Source: Flaccisagitta enflata
Lineage: Eukaryota; Chaetognatha; Sagittoidea; Aphragmophora
Assembly (NCBI GenBank): GCA_965153355.1
Contig: OZ231127.1
Coordinates: 11,904,001-11,968,000 of the forward strand
DNA: 64,000 nucleotides
Direction: 5' to 3'
Under the pieces are notes generated by a model. It did not search any database and was not told where the DNA came from. It was given only the letters and a program-made list of their open reading frames with translations. Positions 10,353-22,691 of the stretch are shown here, piece after piece; within the stretch, counting starts at the first letter, position 1, and each line of letters opens with the position of its first letter. The position numbers were made by a program, and so were the translations under genes.

Positions 10353-10772
10353 GTTTTTTTTTCTGTTTTGTTTTATTGTTTTTTTTTTTTTTTTTTGCGC
10401 ATTTTCACTAATTTGACATCAGCCCGACGGTAGTTTGAACCGACGATAGGTTAAGCCTGAATTAGAATTTTGAAAAAAAAAATCAGTCTAATGTAAAATC
10501 ACCCTCATTCCATTTATCTCATCAAAGGTCAAATTACTGCCGGCACAAGAAAACCACCAATAATGGTTATAAAAACGAAATAAAGAACGCGATCGCATTA
10601 AATATGACATTTATATGACAAAAATAGCTTGGCACAAAGGCTATTATGATAATTATGACAATTTAGGCAATTATGACAATTCTGACAACTTGATGTCCTT
10701 GGTCGATTCTTGTGTTCCACAGTTCTTCTGTTTCTTCGGGCCCAAGTCAATAATGGTTTCTAAGGTGGCGCC
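10353..10772. other. No gene seen; T-rich and low-complexity sequence
   Basis: Holds a poly-T tract at 10377-10397 and a short TATGACAATT repeat near 10640-10690. No exon was recognised. Confidence 0.5.
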
Positions 10773-11350
10773 TTGCTCTGTCAGTCCCTCTTGCTCTGTC
10801 TGTCTGTCCCTTTTGCTGTGTCTGTCAACCCCTGTTACTCTGTCTGTCAGGCCTTGTTGCTCTTTCTGTCAGCCCCTGCTGCTCTGTCTATCAGTCCCTA
10901 TTTTGCTGTCTGTCAGTCCTTGTTTCTCTATCTGTTAGTACCTGTTGTTCTTTCTGTTAGTCCCTGTTGCTACGTCTGTCAGGTCTTGTTGCTATTTCTT
11001 TTAGTCCCTGTTGCTCTGTCTGTCAGTCCTTGTTACTCTGTCTGCCAGTCCCTGTTGCTTTGTCTGTCAGTCCCCATTGCTCTGTAAGTTCCTGTTGGTT
11101 TGTCTGTCAGTCCCTGTTGCTCTGTCTGTCAGTCCATGTTGCTTTGTCTATCGGTCCCTGTTGCTCTGTCCGTCAGTCCCTATTGCTACGTCTGTCAGTC
11201 TCTGATGCTCTGTCTGTCAATCCCTGTTGGTCTGTCTGTCAGTTCCTCTTGCTCTATCTATCAGTCCCTGTTGCTCTGTCTGTCAGTCCCTGTTGCTCTG
11301 TCTGTCAGTCCCTGTTACTCTGTCTGTCAGTCCCTGTTGCTGCGTCTGTG
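10773..11350. repeat. 22-bp minisatellite
   Basis: About 26 units of a 22-bp motif of the type CTCTGTCTGTCAGTCCCTGTTG. Because 22 is not a multiple of 3, all three forward frames stay open and give Cys/Leu/Ser/Val-rich pseudo-proteins; these are not genes. Confidence 0.95.
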
Positions 11351-12094
<744 letters not shown>

Positions 12095-12391
12095 GTTAAC
12101 GCATGCATCAAAAATCATGAAATATATATCATCCTCAAGTGTAAGGTTGTCTGGAATCTTAAGGAAAGCCACTCGACAACATGAGAGCGGTTGAAAACGA
12201 TGCACCTTGACTACTTTTACTGAAACCAAAAAAAGTTGGAAAACCAGTGGCTGTCGCCAAACATGTGAATTGCAGAAAAAACGGAATAAGGGAAAGATGG
12301 CATAAAAACTAACTTTAACTCTCTGTCTATCCGTCCGTCAGACTCTGTCTGTGTGCGTGCGTGTGTGCGTGTGTGCGTGTGTGCGTGTGTG

Positions 12392-12392
12392 C

Positions 12393-12442
<50 letters not shown>
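12392..12442. repeat. (CT)n microsatellite after a GTGTGCGT run
   Basis: Preceded at 12349-12391 by GTGCGTGT units. Confidence 0.95.
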
Positions 12443-12444
<2 letters not shown>

Positions 12445-12661
12445 TTTTTCCTTCCTCACTTTTAACGTTGTCTGGCTCTGTGCCATCTTCACGGTAACGA
12501 AAATGACTTTTTGCGATGGGAAGTTTGTAAGCGTTGCCCAGGCAGCGATTTTATGTCGCACAGGGAAGTTACACTTGGCTACACTTACACAGCATAAAGT
12601 ATACACTGGCTCATCACAGAATGATTCATTAAGTAAAAATACCGAAAAACTGTAAATACTG

Positions 12662-13273
<612 letters not shown>

Positions 13274-13505
13274 TTTGAATATACAGAATATCAAAACTTA
13301 ACTGTCTAACGATGATTTTATAAATCATAACAAAAATCCAGGTAAACATTCCTTTCCCGCCGTAAATTTTTTTTTCTGGGCAACAACAACTTGATGGTCT
13401 CATCGTAGATTCCACCTGTCTTTAAATTCCCTCACCTCCCATTCAAACTCATCTCCTTCCTTTCTCTCCGGATCTCCCTCCATATACAGTATTCACGTAG
13501 TCCTT

Positions 13506-13999
13506 ATGCTCTTCATACTTCCCATACTTCTCATACACTTCGTACTCCTCATACTCCCTTATACTTTCCATACTCTTCATACTCTTCATACTCCTCATAA
13601 ACTTTGCACTTCTCATGCAACTCATTCTTCTCATACAACCCACACTCCTCATACCCCTCATAATCCTTGTACTCCTCATACTCCCTATACTCCTAGAACT
13701 CTTCATGCTCCTCATACTCTTCATGCTCCTAATGCGCATCATACTCCTTATACTTCTCATACTCCTCAAGCTCATCATACTTCTCATAATCCTCGTACTC
13801 CTCAATGAGGAGTCCTCATGTTCTTCATGCTCATCAGAAACCACATTCTTCTCATACTTCTCATACTCCCTATACTCCTAGAACTCTTCATACTCTTCAT
13901 GCTCCTAATACGCATCATACTCCTCATACTCCTCATACTTCTCATACTCCTCAAGCTCATCATACTCCTCATACATCTCATATTCCTCATACTCCACCT
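13506..13999. repeat. 9-bp minisatellite (CTCCTCATA type)
   Basis: About 50 degenerate units of CTCCTCATA/CTTCTCATA. The unit is three codons long, so frames stay open over hundreds of bases. The last 200 bp partly repeat the first 300 bp, indicating a higher-order duplication. Confidence 0.93.
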
Positions 14000-14149
14000 T
14001 CTTACTTTCCGCCCCCACAAGCCCGTTGAAGAAGGGAGACGTCGTAAAAACCGCAAACAATCACGACGAGGTCACAAAGTGAGGGTCGAAAGTTACAAAC
14101 CTCAGTGTAAACACTATACTCGTTTCTACACACGGACAATCACGCTTTA

Positions 14150-14845
14150 AAGAGATCACTTGATCGTTCGCTCGCTCCACTCATCCCGCTCACTCGCTCC
14201 GTGCTGTGCCAGGGTAGGCGAGAGGATGCCATTGTCAGGGTCCAGGGGTAGAATGCTCAAAGAACAGGGTGCCTGCCATACACTCAGAGAGAAGAGAAGA
14301 TCCCTAAGAGCCCGCGGGGAAAGTGTACTGAGGAGGAACCCGACAGGGCAAAAGATACAATACTAATCAAGACCCTAGGGCCCTAATGAATATGCCATAG
14401 TTCCTCCAGGGGCTGTAGCACGCTTGTCACTCAATATGGCAACTAACCTAAGGGGGGGGGGGAAAGAAACAGTAGCTGAGAGACAGTAGCTGAGAGCAGA
14501 GGGGAGCAAAGGAGGGGGGTAAAGGACTGAAGGAAGGAGAGGTAAGGCCCTAGAGGACCTCTTGGAAGGTGAGAAGCCTAGAGAGAGGAGTGGCTTCTGC
14601 CACATAGAAGCCAGAGCTTCCTTAAGTAGGCAGAAGTGGGGAAGATGAAGCAGCGGAAGAGGGAACCTCAAGGAACAGCCAGTGAGAAGGAAGAAAGCAG
14701 GGCAAAAGCAATCAAAGGGAAGGGAAGGAGGTATCCTCTCAACTTAGATATCAGAGAGAGAAATAAAGGGGAAATGTCCGGGAACAAGACTCTGTTCACG
14801 GGCTCGCTGACTCGCTTTGCTCACTCGCTCAAGGAATAGCGAAAA
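14150..14845 (+). mobile_element. Interrupted copy of the CGCTCACTCGCTC family
   Basis: CGCTCGCTCCACTC...CTCACTCGCTCC at 14165-14205 and GTTCACGGGCTCGCTGACTCGC...CACTCGCTC at 14795-14835 are the two parts of a sequence found nearly whole at 32415-32640 and 44445-44628. The roughly 590 bp between them (G-rich, with a poly-G at 14452) looks like an insertion. I recognise no gene in it. Confidence 0.5.
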
Positions 14846-15065
14846 AAATGAGAGAGATAAAAAAAGAAACGTACAGATGAATGAATCTATTCCCATTCAA
14901 AAATTCATCATCCACCTTTCCATGTGCGACCTTGCATTGCGTCCCTGCAAGAGAACATTTTCGCGTGTAACAATATAGGTTGTTGCTAGGTCGTTGTTAG
15001 ATAATCATGAAATGCGCGTGCGTGCGATTGTATTTCCAATGTAAGCCTCGTTTCTTCATCTGTTA

Positions 15066-15526
15066 CAGTAGATGTCGTCTAGACTTGGAAATACGGGGGA
15101 GCTCATAACCTGATTATCAGTATAATGAAGGGACTGATATTTTGCTGGTGTAATGTTTAGACCCTACGGGGTTGACGATGGGGTATGGCATCCCCCTACG
15201 GCTTACTTCAGGAAAAAAACTTTAAGTATAAAACTATAGGAGCAATCACTTATTTTGCCAAATTGCAGCTTAATCTATTTGCTTGATTTGCAAAACCAGC
15301 GTGGAATTTGAACCTGAAACTTTTAAATAAACTGATCACAAGGAAAGAATCTGAAGTCAAGTGTGTTAACCACTAGACCAATTTCAGGAGCTGTTTAATT
15401 AAGGTGAATTTGATTTAGTGTAATCAAAATAAGTTTCTATCCATACACACAGTTTCATTTCATTTGCATAAATGGTATTTAGGATGTGAGGGCCCCTGTA
15501 TTTCCAAGTCTAGACGACATCTACTG
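15066..15526. mobile_element. TA-flanked MITE with about 38-bp terminal inverted repeats
   Basis: CAGTAGATGTCGTCTAGACT at the left end is repeated inverted at the right end, and both ends abut TA (15064-15065 and 15527-15528). The arms extend through CTTGGAAATAC. This is the signature of a Tc1/mariner/pogo-type non-autonomous element. It carries a tRNA-like segment (separate entry). Confidence 0.85.
15296..15386 (-). other. tRNA-like segment (pol III A and B boxes) inside the MITE
   Basis: On the minus strand TGGTCTAGTGGTTAACAC resembles a tRNA A box and D arm, a CTTCAGA stretch resembles an anticodon loop, and GGTTCAAATTCC resembles a B box and T arm, about 55 bases downstream. The acceptor stem does not pair convincingly and the variable region is long, so this is more likely a tRNA-derived relic than a working tRNA. 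A degenerate Arg- or Glu-type tRNA ancestor is possible. Confidence 0.45.
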
Positions 15527-15930
15527 TATCTCTATCTTCTTGGGTGTGGAAAAAAAATCAAATATATGTATTAGATATGGTAACGTCTGTCCGATAAAAA
15601 TTTTCTTTTAAATTTTTTTTCTCAGGAAATGGACAGATGATACCATATCTTTTAAGAGCTTAGTTATCTATTGGACTGGAATTTAGTAAACTGCGGTACA
15701 CACATGCACAAACATAATAGGAATAAAGACACTGATTCATAAAGGAAAACAGTCATGAATCAGGAACAGATATTTATAAGAACTGTCACGAACATGTCGG
15801 AAGGAAATAAAAAACAAACGAGAAATTTGTTTTATCGGGTCTTCAATTGAAATCTCCTTATGATCGTATTTTCTTTACGACGCAAATAAACATAAAACAA
15901 AAGAGGACTAAGAAGGGGGAATTTCTTCTT
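15527..15930. other. No gene seen
   Basis: AT-rich DNA without recognisable exon or repeat boundaries. Confidence 0.5.
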
Positions 15931-16120
15931 TTTAGTCGCGTGCACGCGACTCTACACCCCGCTTTTTCCGTCCGTCGATCGGTTGGTTTGTCACACTTTA
16001 CTTTTTTATGATTTTTACTTTTGGACCTCACTGCTCCTGCCCAAATGGTCTGGTGACCTCAAATATGGCCCCTGACCACCCGCACGCGACTTGGGTAGCC
16101 GCATATCCGGCCTTGTTCTT
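15931..16120 (-). mobile_element. HTE family element
   Basis: Inverted orientation: begins TTTAGTCGCGTGCACGCGACT, continues CTACACCCCGCTTTTTCCGTCC..., and ends GGGTAGCCGCATATCCGGCCTTGTT. It is near full length and very similar to the copy at 62722-62912. Confidence 0.9.
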
Positions 16121-17316
16121 TTTTTTTTTTTCGGCCTTTTTGGTCTTCTTGGCCTCTTCTGCGATTTTTCAAGAGTAAAACAAAAGAAGCCTGGAGGTCG
16201 GTAGAAATCATTCGACATTAAATTTTCTTTTATCTAAAGTTGGGGTCATTTTTGAAGGGACATTTCTTGGAAGGGACAATAATGTAAGGGAGATTGAAAA
16301 GGGGACATTTTGGTACCAAATCCTAAAAAGATCATCTTCAGTTTGTTTTGGTACACGTGTGCAACTTGTTACAACAGAGTGAGACGCGCAGAGTGACGCA
16401 GAAAAAGCCTCTTAAAAAGACGCTTTACCATGAGTGTTCATCCTCGTTAGGAAGTAGATCGTGTAAGAAAAGTGAAATAACCTCTAAAGATGAAGGTTTT
16501 TGAGAACAACACTTGTTTTGACCATAACATAGACGCTTTAAAATGATTTTGACTGACTTCTCTGAAGTTGACCTTTCAGTCCCTGAACGTAAAGTTGTGT
16601 TTGTCAATCATCAATTGTTTATATATATATATACCTATTATCTATTACAAATAAACAAATGACAATTCTAGTTAGCAAGGGCCGTGAGAGAAAACATATC
16701 TCCGTCAAACAAACCCAAGAAAGCCTAGATCGGTGGTGATTTACGCATGACGCGTTTCAATTTTAACTCTATAAATTAAAACAAAGAGATCGTTATCTAA
16801 TGTAGAAGATGTTACATTAAATTCACTTTTTTTGACAAATCTTTTATATTTCAGTACAGTAAAATACTAAGAAATTAAGTTTTTGGTGTATTACAGGCTG
16901 TACTCATGTGGTTTTTGCAAAAAAATAAACTGAAACACTTATTTTCCCACTTTTTGACTTGTGCTGACGGACTTGCGGACGGAGGGATGGACGGACAGAC
17001 GGACAGATAAAGCCTCTTATAGAGTTGCATTACTAACTAATAAAGATAATTTGTCATTAAGTCATTCTCTCATCAAAAGGGGGGGCGCTAATTAGAGGGG
17101 GGGGGCGATAAATTCAAGAAATACGGAAAATAACTCTTTTTTTTCACAGGTACTTCATGCAATTTTAACTGTGGTCAATACGATCTCTCTTGATACCGTC
17201 ACCACCCTTTGTACCTCTTGATCGCCGCTCATTCAACTTGGATTTTCTACAGTTACATACTTCTAATACCATGAGAGTACCTGTAGCTTGATAAAATTGC
17301 ATCCGATGCCTTCAAA
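16121..17316. other. Upstream region of the NACHT gene
   Basis: Contains a GGACGGAC...AAAGCCTCTTATAGAGTTGC stretch at 16970-17026, the 3' part of the HTE AGTTGCG subfamily, and two poly-G tracts near 17080 and 17100. No exon was identified. A CACAG acceptor-like site at 17146-17150 could end a 5' UTR intron. Confidence 0.45.
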
Positions 17317-19803
17317 ATGACGACAAAAAAAACTGGGAGGGCAAACTGTCCTACTGATGATGAGTATGAGTATGACGGGGATGATTGTAGTGACGACAAG
17401 AAAGCTGAGGACTGTGAGGGGGTGTTAAAACGGAAAAAAAGCAGCAAAGGAGGTGCTAAACAAAAGAAAGGTAAAACTCAAGATGAAGATGAAGGACAAG
17501 AAGATAAGCATACTGATGGAGCTGCTTCCGTAAATTGTTCAGTTAAAGGGAGCACCATTACCGAATTGAACAGTGCAAGCACTATCATAAAAAACACAAC
17601 AGTAAAGTGCTGCCAGGCCTATTGCCATAGAGGTCGCGACAAGATTGCATCTCAAAATTCCTCTGATAATCCATTACTTGGGGAGTTTTCAAAAGCCTTA
17701 AAAGAGCATGTAAGAAAAGATCATTCAACCATCCTCATCCCAGCATCAAAAATTCGTATGGATTTGAAATATGCTGTTCTGAATCAACGAGTCAACCCGG
17801 TCCTCGCCGAGGAAGAAGAAGAGGAGAGACACAATGCTGCAAACGCTGAGGGTGACAATTCCGTCGAAATGCAGGACAATGTTTTTGACGATGTTGCTGA
17901 CATTCCAGAAGAAGACCCAGAGGATATCGTCAGGGCAACGGATTATGAACCTGATGTCGAGGAGGAAGCCAGTGAAGGACATGAATTCAAAGGAATTTCT
18001 TTCAGTGGGTTAACTTTGGCAATTGAAAGTGAGGTGATGCAGGGAAACAAACACCTTCTACTGGTGGCGGCAGGAGGACGAGGGAAGACAACACTGGCCA
18101 AAAAAGTTGTTTTAGAATGGGCGGAAGGAGAATGCTTGCTTTCATTTGAAATTGTAGCCCGTATTGAAATGAAGGTTGCCGATCCCGAGGAAAATGCATT
18201 TGATTCTTTGCTTAAACAATACACATTCTTACGGGGTCAATTTGAAGAACCACAACTGGAGAAAATCAAACATTCTGTAAGAAGATGTCAAAAATCGGTT
18301 CTCTGGATTCTTGATGGGCTTGATGAAAGTCGCTCTCACGTTGATGCCATTAGATACCTCCAAAGAAATGAAGATTTTTACAGGGAGAGTGTTTTCCTGA
18401 TTGTAACGAGAGAAGAAGGAAGACCGATACTCAATGAAATAGAACGGGACAGAATAGAATTCAGTCTGAAAAATCTTGATGAAAAGCAATGTGAAGAATT
18501 TGCAAACAAATTCCCATTTTCCACTACCAAAACAAGGTCAGCTGTTACGAAAAGAATGGATATTATCAATGTTTGGCAGGCAAATGATATCCTCAAGTCT
18601 ACATTTCCCATACCAATCAACGCGGCACTGATCTGCTGTCTATTCAATCAAGACCGCATGAGTCACGTCATTGCAAGTCAATTGGACATTTCAGATGTAC
18701 TCAATGGAATGATCATCAAATCTGAGCGCGTGAAATCCATTGACATTCAACTGGAAAATGATAAGAAATATTCAGCAACAAAGAAGGAAGCTCTCAAAGA
18801 GGAGCGGCGTCAAATCCTAGAAACTGATGCCTACAGAGTACTGGAGGATAATATGCATCTCCTTGTGAAACTGGGTCAAGCTGTATTCATTTGTAATGGT
18901 CAATCGATCATTGGATTTCAAGATCTGAGCAGAAACGATTTGAAAAAAGAATTGAAGAAACTTTTGAAGAAGGAGGAAGTGAATCTAGTTTTGAGACTGG
19001 ACATTCTTGAAGAAAAAGGAGATGAAGATGAGAAAGTATTCCAATTCTACCATCGAAACAGTCGAGAGAATGTCATTTCTTTGTTTCTAAGTCATGATGA
19101 AATTGCCCTTCCACTTCAAATAACCAAAGGACTTCTCCAGGACACTCATCTATCAGTGTTCCGCTGCACAATGGCACAAATTCGCAGAAAATGCAATCAG
19201 AGCCGCTCAAAGCAAAGAATTCTCAACCTCATGAAGCATATCCTACAGAGTTGCTATAGCGCAGATGAACTCAGACTTGTACAGATGATCTGCGAAATCA
19301 TTCAGACGGGCATTGCCATGAAAGGATCTATCTCTGACATAGCAGAAATACTGCAAGAAATGATGATGATTATTGCGGAAAAACAATTTCCTTTGGAAGA
19401 AAATCTGAAAACTGTCTTAGCCTCAGACTACTTGGAGGCGGTTTTTGAACACTCAGACCATCTTTGCCATGATTGCCGTCTGCCAGAGAAAGTAGTTGCC
19501 AAAGTCAAAAATTTTGTTGACAGAATGTCTTCAGAACAAATCCTACAAACACACTCGAATTTCAACTGGCCAGACAACCAGGCATTTGTCGTCTATCCGT
19601 TACTTATCAAAACTGACAAATTTGTTGTGTTTTGTCTGCCCTCTAACAAATCAGAGAAACTTCATGTTGATGGTGACACGCAACCGGTTTATTACATCAA
19701 GCCCAAGGTAATTCTTGAGCACTTGAATTGTGAATCTTTACTCTTTCCCTTTGATCTTAAGCAAGATCTGAGGCGTAAACATGAATCTTTTTGGCCCCTC
19801 TAA
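17317..19803 (+). CDS. NACHT-domain NTPase (NLR-like STAND protein)
   Basis: An 828-codon frame uninterrupted by introns. Residues 1-230 are hydrophilic and acidic/lysine-rich, without a death-fold domain that I can recognise. From about 228 a NACHT domain follows: Walker A AAGGRGKTT at 251-259, Walker B-type VLWILDGLDE ending at 337, then a sensor-like VFLIVTREEG near 365 and winged-helix-like sequence. The remainder to 828 is helical and shows no leucine-rich, WD40 or ankyrin repeats. Family knowledge: NACHT ATPases act as ligand-triggered oligomerising switches in innate immunity and cell death. The lack of a recognisable effector and repeat sensor is unusual; they may lie on other exons, or this may be a reduced paralogue. 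Codon use and length argue for a genuine gene. HTE elements flank it on both sides. Confidence 0.9.
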   Translation: MTTKKTGRANCPTDDEYEYDGDDCSDDKKAEDCEGVLKRKKSSKGGAKQKKGKTQDEDEGQEDKHTDGAASVNCSVKGSTITELNSASTIIKNTTVKCCQAYCHRGRDKIASQNSSDNPLLGEFSKALKEHVRKDHSTILIPASKIRMDLKYAVLNQRVNPVLAEEEEEERHNAANAEGDNSVEMQDNVFDDVADIPEEDPEDIVRATDYEPDVEEEASEGHEFKGISFSGLTLAIESEVMQGNKHLLLVAAGGRGKTTLAKKVVLEWAEGECLLSFEIVARIEMKVADPEENAFDSLLKQYTFLRGQFEEPQLEKIKHSVRRCQKSVLWILDGLDESRSHVDAIRYLQRNEDFYRESVFLIVTREEGRPILNEIERDRIEFSLKNLDEKQCEEFANKFPFSTTKTRSAVTKRMDIINVWQANDILKSTFPIPINAALICCLFNQDRMSHVIASQLDISDVLNGMIIKSERVKSIDIQLENDKKYSATKKEALKEERRQILETDAYRVLEDNMHLLVKLGQAVFICNGQSIIGFQDLSRNDLKKELKKLLKKEEVNLVLRLDILEEKGDEDEKVFQFYHRNSRENVISLFLSHDEIALPLQITKGLLQDTHLSVFRCTMAQIRRKCNQSRSKQRILNLMKHILQSCYSADELRLVQMICEIIQTGIAMKGSISDIAEILQEMMMIIAEKQFPLEENLKTVLASDYLEAVFEHSDHLCHDCRLPEKVVAKVKNFVDRMSSEQILQTHSNFNWPDNQAFVVYPLLIKTDKFVVFCLPSNKSEKLHVDGDTQPVYYIKPKVILEHLNCESLLFPFDLKQDLRRKHESFWPL

Positions 19804-19911
19804 AGGTTCGTTTTGGTTGTTTAGACTTCTTTTGGCTCTGCTTTTGATCAGGGACGGACATACATTTTGATAACATTAACTAATCCAGAAGTATATCAGG
19901 GGCTTTGATTC

Positions 19912-20107
19912 AAACAAGGCTGGATACACGGCTACCCCAGTCGCGTGCAGGTGGGCAGGGGCTGTATTTGAGATCAGTCAATCATTTGGGCAGGTTCAGT
20001 GAATAAGACATAAGAAGCCCCCAAAAAAGCAAATTAACTGTGACGGACCGGACGGACGGACTGACCGACAAAGTGGGTTGTAGAGTCGCGTAGCACGCGA
20101 CTTAAAA
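19912..20107 (+). mobile_element. HTE family element downstream of the NACHT gene
   Basis: Begins AACAAGGCTGGATACACGGC and ends GTAGAGTCGCGTAGCACGCGACTTAAAA. Its left end lies 109 bp after the NACHT stop codon, probably in the 3' UTR. Confidence 0.9.
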
Positions 20108-20164
20108 TCGCCCTTTTCGCGTGATTGTCTGTCAGTGTTGGTGTGTACTATCTTGGAAATAGAA

Positions 20165-20282
20165 ATCTTCACTATTTACTTCTGCTTTCACAGATACTTC
20201 TGTCTTGTTTCTATTTCTTCCTTGATCTTTTTTTCTGTTTCCCTATATAAATGTATGAATCAACTTTTTTCCTTTCAGCAAG
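20165..20282 (+). repeat. Extra copy of an intron 3' end
   Basis: This segment, ending TTTTTTCCTTTCAG, matches the sequence before the splice acceptors at 25251 and 26292 over about 110 bp. Here it is followed by unrelated sequence, so an intron tail has been copied without its exon. Confidence 0.7.
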
Positions 20283-20289
20283 TTGGAAA

Positions 20290-20368
20290 GTGTAAAAACG
20301 CACATTGTATTTTAGTGGGGGGGGGTTGTGCCCCCGCCCACCCATCTCTGACGATACTGTTACCCCTT
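20290..20368 (-). mobile_element. HTE fragment (AGTTGCG subfamily, internal part)
   Basis: GGGGTTGTGCCCCCGCCCACCCATCTCTGACGATACTGTTACC resembles the equivalent part of the copies at 36838-37013 and 61638-61806. Confidence 0.5.
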
Positions 20369-20376
20369 AATTACTA

Positions 20377-20916
20377 CCGGGTGATCAATCTCAAAGTGGG
20401 AAAAGTATTAAGCTTACATTCCTGTATGCATCATGTCTATGGTCTGAGATTAATTATCTTTTATAGTACTTTGTTTGATGTTTTTTATGTTAAAATTTCA
20501 TTGGTTTAGCTTAAATAGTTAAAATCTTGTTTGATTTTGAAAACAGATTCCTTTTTAATTGCTTTCATCTCCAATTAACTTGAGCTATAGACTTCAAATT
20601 GGTTTTAAATGAAAGATTATGTAAATATCTTTGATTTGAGACCAATCAGGCAACTGTGGCTCAAGTCATTGAGAGATAAGAGGAATTTCAAGAAAATCTG
20701 CTTTGAAATTCTTACTAGATTTTCAGATAAAACTGTAAATCATTGTTTTACTTCAAATTGATGTTGTGGTCAAACTATTCAAGCTAAACCAATGAAATTT
20801 TAACACAAAAAACGTCAAACATAATACTATGAAAGAAAATTGAACTCAGACCACAGACTTGATGCATATAGGAATGTAAGCTTAATACTTTTCCCACTTT
20901 GAGATTGATCACCCTG
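20377..20916. mobile_element. Foldback MITE with about 150-bp arms, TA-flanked
   Basis: CCGGGTGATCAATCTCAAAG at the left end is mirrored at the right end (CTTTGAGATTGATCACCCTG), and the arms pair through AAGCTTACATTCCT and on to CCAATGAAATTTTAA. TA flanks both ends (20375-20376, 20917-20918). A truncated copy of the same terminus starts near 30099. Confidence 0.85.
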
Positions 20917-20944
20917 TAGTCAGGGCGATTCTTTACCTCACTAT

Positions 20945-21266
20945 CTTGGTCTGTCAGTTGGTCCATTGGTCGGTTGTTTGAGAGGGGCCGATGACCTATG
21001 ATTCCACATGGGGTAATTTCGTTTCTCCGTTAAGTCCTGTCTCCCTCCCCCCCCCCAAGCCATTGCAACATGTCATCTCTCAAAACGCATACGTGATCCA
21101 GGGCAAGATCTTGATGCAGCATCTGGCCATATTCTCTATACTCTCTTCAAAGTAAGAAGCCAGCTCTGGCCCTCTTAACAACATCACAATCTGGAGCAAG
21201 AAAGCAATCCCATATAGCGTGTGTTGGTCGACTTCAGGATCCTGATTCTCTTTCTTTCCTTTTCAG
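20945..21266. other. No gene seen
   Basis: Unremarkable sequence with a poly-C at 21048. Possible upstream intron of the gene starting near 21730. Confidence 0.4.
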
Positions 21267-21512
21267 GCCTCACAGACCCCAAATCAGGCCTCTCAGACCC
21301 CAAATTAAGCATTTCAGACCCCAAATCCAAGCATCTCAGACCCCCAAATCAGGCCCTTTCAGAGCCCAAATTAAACCACTGAGACCCCAAATCAGGCCTC
21401 TCAGAACCAAATCAGGCCGTTCAGATCCATATCAGGCCTGTTGGACCCCAAATCAGACCTCTCAGACCCTAGATCAGACCTTTCAGACCCCAATCAGGCC
21501 TCTCAGCCCCCC
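21267..21512. repeat. Degenerate 20-22-bp minisatellite (CAGACCCCAAATCAGGCCTCT)
   Basis: About eleven units. The same degenerate motif forms the core of the GCAGCGGCCCC-terminated elements at 39748, 46672, 55690 and 58965, so this tract may be an element core without its ends. Confidence 0.85.
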
Positions 21513-21564
21513 CACCTAGCTTTTCAAACTGGAAAAGTGTTTCTTTGATCCTATGCTTTTTTTG

Positions 21565-21684
<120 letters not shown>

Positions 21685-21729
21685 CTCCTTTTCCCTCTCA
21701 CTCCCTCGCCTCCGTCAATTAAAGCACAC

Positions 21730-22319
21730 GCAAGCGGCTCATGCGCAAGCTTTAGCGCAAGCACACGCTGCCGCTCAGCTGCAACAAGTGCAGCAGGCGC
21801 AACTCGTTGCTCAACAGCAGCAACAACAACAACAGCAACAACAGCAACAGCAAGTGCATCATCCTCCGCGGTGGCGCGGCGCGCGCGCGGCGCGGCGCGG
21901 CGCGCCGCGCGGCGCGCCGCCTATGGCGCAGCCACACGCGCAACAAATGATACCAGTGCCACAACAGCAGCCACAACAGCATCATCCTCCGCAACCGGGA
22001 GTGCCACCGGCTCACATCGCCGTTCAAACGCCGCAGGGGGTGATGATCATCCCCGCTCCTGGCGCTGGTGGCACCGCCGCCATCGTACCCACGTCTCAAC
22101 CCATGGGCCCGGTACCGGTCGTGCCCGGCACCCCGCAACACGCCGCCATTCCCATGATTCCCGGTCAACAGGGGGCGCATCATCATCATCAACAACATCA
22201 ACATCCCATGGTGTCCGTGGCTGGCGGAGCAGCGGCGGGAGGCGCGGCAGCGGCGCACCCCATCGGAGTCAATCGTACCACGTCTCAACCCATGGGCCCG
22301 GTCCCGGTCGTGCCATCCA
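21730..22319 (+). CDS. Gln/Pro/Ala-rich protein, exon A
   Basis: Open frame of about 195 codons: QAHAQALAQAHAA-type Ala/Gln repeats, a poly-Gln run (21815-21855), an Arg/Ala-rich segment coded by very GC-rich DNA, then Pro/Gln/His-rich sequence with two copies of a TSQPMGPVPVV block (near 22095 and 22280). The acceptor is probably the AAAG at 21721-21724 or close by; the donor is unclear because the exon passes into a TTG tract after CCATCCAGTTGGTGGTGG. Such composition is typical of transcriptional co-regulators and RNA-binding proteins, but I cannot assign a family. It shares the MGP and GGGNSG style with the exons at 25252 and 26293, suggesting one gene. Confidence 0.55.
21868..21922. repeat. 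GC-only palindromic segment inside exon A
   Basis: About 50 bp made almost only of GCGCGG/CGCGCC units, self-complementary over most of its length, encoding an Arg/Ala/Gly/Pro stretch. Confidence 0.8.
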
Positions 22320-22336
22320 GTTGGTGGTGGCAACAG

Positions 22337-22400
<64 letters not shown>

Positions 22401-22412
22401 ATTGTTGTTATT
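22337..22412. repeat. (TTG)n tract, copy 1
   Basis: Followed by ATTATTGTAACCGTACATCATTGCA, a flank shared with the tracts at 24566 and 25535. Confidence 0.95.
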
Positions 22413-22691
22413 TATGTTGTTTATTGTAATTATTTTTCTATTATTGTAACCGTACATCATTGCATGCAGAGATAAGGCCGCAGCTATGGGATAAATGTCA
22501 TTTCTCCGTTGTATATTCTCATTTGACCATGAGCTTCAATGCTACATGTTTGTTTGTCAAAAATTCGGGAAGTGTAAGTTCAAGGGGGTCAAAGGTCAGG
22601 GGGTCAAAGTATGATCCCCACGGGGTCAAAATTTCAAAGTTGTCAAAATCAAAATCTGAATGCAGATTTGGATTCCTCTAAAAAAAGTAGT

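Noticed and set aside
14160-14671. Two opposing frames of 68 and 98 codons in a G-rich region
   Set aside because: No domain, no splice sites and no codon bias. The region is probably an insertion inside a repeat.
20135-20509. 124-codon plus-strand frame
   Set aside because: It spans an intron-tail copy, an HTE fragment and the arm of a foldback element, so it is chance open sequence.
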